Assembly (NCBI GenBank): GCA_031256095.1
Contig: JAIRRG010000136.1
Location: 1-10,092 of the forward strand
Origin: Desulfobulbaceae bacterium
Lineage (GTDB): Bacteria > Desulfobacterota > Desulfobulbia > Desulfobulbales > Desulfocapsaceae
Direction of reading: 5' to 3'
Length of the DNA stretch: 10,092 bases
The first letter of the stretch is position 1, and the number at the start of each line of letters is the position of its first letter. The notes beneath the pieces are model-generated. The model was not told where the DNA came from, made no database searches, and was given only the letters and a program-made list of their open reading frames with translations. This document shows, piece by piece, positions 6,729 to 10,092 of this stretch. Made by a program: the position numbers and the translations under genes.

Positions 6729-6921
6729 TTACTGCTTTTTGTTATCAATAGTTGTTCATCACCGACAATCAAGCCCCTTGCCGAAGAGCCTGGCATCTGT
6801 GGAAGTTTATCTTTAAACTCAATATGTTGTCAAAAAATGGTAGCGGCGTTAATTCCAGCGACAAATGCGCATCATTATTTTGTGCTTTTCTGTTTGCCTT
6901 CAGAGTCATCGGCAAAAAATC

Positions 6922-6950
6922 TTGACCAGAATCAGATCGACGAATATATA
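6922..6950 (+). promoter_or_regulatory. Sigma-70-type promoter for the acyl-CoA dehydrogenase operon
   Basis: A TTGACC -35 box (6922-6927; 5 of 6 consensus bases), a 17-nt spacer and a TATATA -10 box (6945-6950; 4 of 6). Transcription would start near 6957, leaving a leader of about 100 nt. The position, after the terminator and before the gene, supports it. Confidence 0.6.
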
Positions 6951-6971
6951 CCGAAAAAGAAAACAAACGCC

Positions 6972-6979
6972 CCGTACGG
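6972..6979. repeat. Palindrome CCGTACGG in the leader
   Basis: A perfect 8-bp palindrome about 15 nt downstream of the predicted transcription start. It is a possible repressor half of a two-site operator with the palindrome at 6994-7003, but short enough to be chance. Confidence 0.25.
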
Positions 6980-6993
6980 CCTTGATTAAAGCA

Positions 6994-7003
6994 GGAAATT
7001 TCC
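6994..7003. repeat. Palindrome GGAAATTTCC in the leader
   Basis: A perfect 10-bp palindrome, 22 nt start-to-start from CCGTACGG (about two helical turns, so on the same DNA face). It is a candidate regulator site; none of the known fatty-acid regulator motifs is clearly matched. Confidence 0.3.
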
Positions 7004-7042
7004 GCCTGGCGTGGCTTTTTTCCCCTTAATCCTCTCAATTAA

Positions 7043-7047
7043 AGGAG
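7043..7047 (+). promoter_or_regulatory. Ribosome-binding site that sets the acyl-CoA dehydrogenase start
   Basis: AGGAG with an 8-nt gap before the ATG at 7056. An in-frame ATG at 7011 lies upstream of this site and would add 15 residues not found in the family. Confidence 0.85.
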
Positions 7048-7055
7048 ACGGATCC

Positions 7056-8201
7056 ATGAATTTTGAATTGACGGAAGAGCAAACTCTGTTGCGCAACATG
7101 GTGCGGGAATTCGCTGAGAAAGAGGTCGCGCCCAGCGCCGCCGAGCGCGACGAAAACGAACATTTTGACCGGAAATTGATGTTTGACCGTTTGGGGGAAC
7201 TTGGCCTGACCGGCATCGTTTTCCCGGAAGAGTATGGCGGCGCTGGCGCTGACTACAATAGCTACGCCATCGCCGTCGAAGAGTTGTCCCGCGTCTGCGC
7301 CTCGACCGGCGTTACCCTGTCGGCCCATCTGTCACTGGGCTCGAATCCTATCTATCTATTTGGTAGCCATGAGCAGAAACTCAAATACCTGAAACCCTTG
7401 GCCGAAGGCACGAAAATGGGCGCTTTCGGCTTGACCGAACCATCGGCGGGCAGCGACGCCGGCGGCACTAAAACCTTTGCCGTCAAGACCGACAAAGGCT
7501 GGGCGATCAGCGGCAGCAAGATTTTCATCACCAACGCTGGTGAGGCCGAGACTTATGTCGTTTTCGCCCGCACCGATAGAAATGCCGAGAAACACCACGG
7601 CATCAGTGCCTTCATCGTCGAGAAAGGGACGCCTGGCTTTTCGTTTGGCAAAAAGGAGAAGAAACTGGGTATCCGTTCATCACCGACCATGGAGCTGGTT
7701 TTTGACAACTGCGTCGTTCCCACCGAAAACCTGTTGGGCGAGGAAGGCAGCGGTTTCAAAGTGGCCATGAAAACCCTTGACGGCGGTCGTATCGGCATCG
7801 CCTCCCAGGCCCTTGGCATTGCCCAGGGGGCGCTGGACGTGGCGATCAACTACACGAAGGAACGCAAGCAATTCGACAAGCCGATCGCCAGTTTCCAAGG
7901 CGTCAGCTTCCAGCTTGCCGACATGGCGACGCAGGTTGAAGCGGCACGTTTACTGGTTTACAATGCCGCGTACCGTGCCAGCCACAAACTACCCTACGGC
8001 CAGCAAGCCGCCATGGCCAAACTGTTTGCCAGTGAAACCGCAATGAAGGTTACAACCCAGGCCGTGCAGCTCTTCGGCGGTTATGGTTATACCCGTGAAT
8101 TGCCAGTCGAGCGAATGATGCGCGACGCCAAGATCACCGAGATTTACGAAGGAACCAGCGAAATCCAGCGTCTGGTTATTGGCACGGCGCTGACCCGCTA
8201 A
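7056..8201 (+). CDS. Short-chain acyl-CoA dehydrogenase, butyryl-CoA dehydrogenase type
   Basis: A 381-residue FAD enzyme of usual family length. It oxidises an acyl-CoA to the 2-enoyl-CoA and passes electrons to ETF. Visible marks are the N-terminal helical domain starting MNFELTEEQ, FPEEYGGAG (56-64), the FAD/substrate-binding AFGLTEPSAGSDAGG (123-137), ISGSKIFITN (151-160), TLDGGRIGIASQALG (240-254), LFGGYGYTRELPVERMMRD (339-357) and the catalytic glutamate E365 in IYEGTSEIQR. The sequence follows clostridial butyryl-CoA dehydrogenase closely throughout, including the VEELSRVC segment, which favours a short-chain substrate; chain length and branching are inferred. It has its own promoter and is followed after 30 nt by the ETF:quinone-type oxidoreductase, its probable electron route. 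No etf genes lie in the window. Confidence 0.9.
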   Translation: MNFELTEEQTLLRNMVREFAEKEVAPSAAERDENEHFDRKLMFDRLGELGLTGIVFPEEYGGAGADYNSYAIAVEELSRVCASTGVTLSAHLSLGSNPIYLFGSHEQKLKYLKPLAEGTKMGAFGLTEPSAGSDAGGTKTFAVKTDKGWAISGSKIFITNAGEAETYVVFARTDRNAEKHHGISAFIVEKGTPGFSFGKKEKKLGIRSSPTMELVFDNCVVPTENLLGEEGSGFKVAMKTLDGGRIGIASQALGIAQGALDVAINYTKERKQFDKPIASFQGVSFQLADMATQVEAARLLVYNAAYRASHKLPYGQQAAMAKLFASETAMKVTTQAVQLFGGYGYTRELPVERMMRDAKITEIYEGTSEIQRLVIGTALTR

Positions 8202-8231
8202 TCATCTAACGCGTAAGGGCAGGAGAAAAGC

Positions 8232-10092
8232 ATGGAGGAATTTTCCCGCGAGATTTACTGGAATGTCGGCCATGGTTTCATGACGCTGGCACCGATGTAT
8301 CTGCTGTTCATCGTCGCCATGGTTGTAGCCATTCGCGGCTTTTACGAACGCATCCGCGTCTACCGGCTCGGTCAGTCTGTAAACCGTGTCGATCACTGGC
8401 CGGCCCGTCTCATGGATACCCTACGGGTGGTCTTGTTGCAGGTCAAGGTGGCGCGGGTACGCCGTCCCGGCATGTGGCACGCGATATTCTTTTGGTCTTT
8501 TCTCCTGCTCTTCATCGGCACAATGCTGATTGTGCTCCAGGCCGATTTCACCAATCTGTTGTTTGGTTATAAATTTCTAAAAGGCTGGGTATACAAGCTC
8601 TTTTCACTGATCCTTGACCTGGCCGGGCTGGCGGCGATTGTCATGCTGGCTATGCTGGTGATTCGCCGCTACCTCAATCCACCGGAAGGCCTGGATACCA
8701 AAAAAGACGACGCCATCATGCATATTCTGTTGATGGCGATTCTCGTTACCGGCTTCATCATCGAAGGCGCCCGCATGGCCGCTACTGAGATGGACACGGT
8801 CAACAGATTCTGGTCGCCGGTCGGTTATCTCTTTGCGCTGCTTCTCACCAGCCTGGGGACAAACGGGCAACTGGCGTTGCACAAAGTCATGTGGTGGCTG
8901 CATCTCCTCATGGCAATGGGATTTTTCATGCTCATCCCCCACACCAAATTCCGCCACATTATCAACACCAGCCTTAACTCCTTTTTCGCTGACCGCGGCC
9001 CGAAAGGCAAGTTGGTCAACATCGACCTCGAGCAGGAAGATATTGAAAAGTTTGGGGTCACCGAGGTCGCGGATTTTACCTGGAAAGACATTTTTGACGG
9101 CGACGCCTGCACCCTGTGCAACCGTTGCCAGGAACGCTGCCCGGCCTATAACACCGGCAAACCGCTGTCGCCGAAAAAGCTGGTCAATCAAATCACCGAA
9201 GCCGCTTTCAACACCCCGGACGCCGCCCTGGTCGAACTGATCGGCAAAGAGGCGCTGTGGTCGTGCACCACCTGCCGCGCCTGTCAGGGAATCTGCCCGG
9301 CCTCGATCGAGCATGTGAAAAAAATCGTCGATCTGCGCCGCAGCCTGGTGCTGATGGAGGGCGAATTCCCCGGCGATGAAGTCATGACCGCCATGGAGCA
9401 GACCGAGGTCAACGGCAATCCGCTCGGCATGGGCTACGCCAGCCGCGGCGACTGGGCCAAAGACCTGGATGTGGCGGTGCTGGAAAGCAACACCGATGTT
9501 GATGTCCTCTATTTCGTCGGCTGTTACGCCTCATTCGACAAACGTAATATCGCGGTGGCCAAAAGCTTTATCGCCCTGTGCAAGGCCGCCGGGGTCAAGG
9601 TCGGCATCCTCGGCAAGGAAGAGAAATGCTGTGGCGAGCCGATGCGCAAGATGGGCAACGAATACCTCTATCAGAGCCTGGCCAACGAAAATATCGAGAA
9701 AATGAAGGGCTATGGCGTCAAGAAAATCGTCACCGCCTGCCCGCACTGCTTCAACACGCTGAACAAAGATTACCGTGATATGGGCTTTGATATCCCAGTC
9801 GAGCATTCCACTGTTTTCCTGGCTGGCCTGCTCGCCTCTGGCAAATTGCCGATCAAAACCGAAGCCTTGAACTGTACCTACCACGATTCCTGTTATCTCG
9901 GACGGCACAACGACATCTACGACGCCCCGAGAGCCCTGCTGCGGGCGGCGGGCGCAACCCTGAAAGAGATGGAAAACAATCAAGACGAGGGCTTCTGTTG
10001 CAGCGCCGGCGGTGGCCGCATCATGGCCGAGGAAAAGCTTGGTGAGCGCATCAACATCCGCCGCGTCAAAATGGCCGCCGAGACTGGCGCCG
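8232..10092 (+). CDS. Membrane heme b / Fe-S oxidoreductase (ETF:menaquinone oxidoreductase type), 3'-truncated
   Basis: The frame stays open for 620 residues to the right edge. AGGAG (8221-8225) precedes the ATG by 6 nt. The N-terminal half is a NarI-like membrane domain with about six hydrophobic segments (near 19-37, 84-103, 126-144, 163-178, 197-209, 218-236). Histidines at 83, 164, 217, 224 and 237 are candidate heme b ligands. Next are two 4Fe-4S motifs, C293-C296-C299-C303P and C345-C348-C351-C355P, then HdrD/GlpC-like CCG domains. The first has C431, C466-C467-G468 and C503-C506; the second has C554 and C589-C590, with Ser in place of the usual Gly (CCSAGGG), and its last cysteines lie past the edge. 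This architecture matches the EMO proteins that pass electrons from ETF to menaquinone in anaerobic fatty-acid oxidisers. The 30-nt gap to the acyl-CoA dehydrogenase gene supports that role; other quinone-linked HdrD-like enzymes remain possible. Confidence 0.85.
   Translation, partial: MEEFSREIYWNVGHGFMTLAPMYLLFIVAMVVAIRGFYERIRVYRLGQSVNRVDHWPARLMDTLRVVLLQVKVARVRRPGMWHAIFFWSFLLLFIGTMLIVLQADFTNLLFGYKFLKGWVYKLFSLILDLAGLAAIVMLAMLVIRRYLNPPEGLDTKKDDAIMHILLMAILVTGFIIEGARMAATEMDTVNRFWSPVGYLFALLLTSLGTNGQLALHKVMWWLHLLMAMGFFMLIPHTKFRHIINTSLNSFFADRGPKGKLVNIDLEQEDIEKFGVTEVADFTWKDIFDGDACTLCNRCQERCPAYNTGKPLSPKKLVNQITEAAFNTPDAALVELIGKEALWSCTTCRACQGICPASIEHVKKIVDLRRSLVLMEGEFPGDEVMTAMEQTEVNGNPLGMGYASRGDWAKDLDVAVLESNTDVDVLYFVGCYASFDKRNIAVAKSFIALCKAAGVKVGILGKEEKCCGEPMRKMGNEYLYQSLANENIEKMKGYGVKKIVTACPHCFNTLNKDYRDMGFDIPVEHSTVFLAGLLASGKLPIKTEALNCTYHDSCYLGRHNDIYDAPRALLRAAGATLKEMENNQDEGFCCSAGGGRIMAEEKLGERINIRRVKMAAETGA

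Larger units (their letters stand above)
6664..7055. other. 392-nt AT-rich intergenic region upstream of the acyl-CoA dehydrogenase
   Basis: No protein-like frame on either strand: the longest, on the minus strand at 6769-7038, resembles no family and lacks the codon bias of the neighbours. The region is visibly richer in A and T than the genes. From left to right it holds a GA-rich hairpin (6701-6728), a stretch with nothing recognisable (about 6740-6920), a promoter (6922-6950), two palindromes (6972-6979 and 6994-7003) and the ribosome-binding site at 7043-7047. Confidence 0.7.

Noticed and set aside
6769..7038. Minus-strand open frame of 89 codons in the 392-nt intergenic region
   Set aside because: No family resemblance, no good ribosome-binding site, AT-rich without the neighbours' codon bias, and it covers the predicted promoter.
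8604..9314. Long minus-strand open frame (236 codons) opposite the heme/Fe-S oxidoreductase
   Set aside because: It lies wholly antisense to a gene with clear membrane helices and two 4Fe-4S motifs, and its translation matches no family. It is a codon-bias shadow.
1..10092. CRISPR array, insertion sequence, tRNA or rRNA gene
   Set aside because: No regularly spaced repeats, transposase-like frames, terminal inverted repeats or tRNA/rRNA-like segments were seen on either strand.

Overview
The window looks like a chromosomal segment (roughly 55-60% GC by eye, dense genes, no mobile elements seen) of an anaerobic proteobacterium of the Desulfobacterota, perhaps Desulfuromonadia. That placement is an inference. 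It rests on a CarD-type regulator, a split pyruvate-carboxylase-like enzyme, and a butyryl-CoA-dehydrogenase-type acyl-CoA dehydrogenase directly followed by a membrane-bound heme b / Fe-S oxidoreductase of the ETF:menaquinone oxidoreductase kind.

Layout. (1) 2-1371, + strand: the 3' part of a CarD/CdnL transcription regulator, then 17 nt later an RluD-type pseudouridine synthase. (2) 1400-2365, - strand: a metallo-beta-lactamase-fold hydrolase, convergent with rluD with a 28-nt gap. (3) 2366-2589: divergent intergenic region with a small hairpin and a 14-bp perfect palindrome. (4) 2590-3054, +: ybaK, a Cys-tRNA(Pro) deacylase. (5) 3091-6663, +: a candidate promoter, a biotin carboxylase subunit (3194-4645), a carboxyltransferase plus biotin-carrier subunit (4678-6585), and a strong intrinsic terminator. 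(6) 6664-7055: a 392-nt AT-rich noncoding region with a second hairpin, a good sigma-70-like promoter and two palindromes. (7) 7056 to the end, +: the acyl-CoA dehydrogenase, then 30 nt later the heme/Fe-S oxidoreductase, cut off by the window edge after 620 residues.

How the genes work together. The two biotin-enzyme subunits should form one carboxylase: the first carboxylates biotin with ATP and bicarbonate, the second carries the biotin and passes the carboxyl group to an acceptor, classically pyruvate to give oxaloacetate. The acyl-CoA dehydrogenase oxidises an acyl-CoA and would pass electrons through ETF (not in the window) to the membrane oxidoreductase and on to menaquinone. The terminator and the new promoter indicate that these two modules are transcribed separately.

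The most unusual item is the carboxyltransferase subunit. It aligns with pyruvate carboxylase over the whole carboxyltransferase and C-terminal regions and keeps the metal ligands. However, several motifs that are nearly invariant in the family are changed, including the loop that carries the catalytic threonine. It may use a different acceptor or mechanism.
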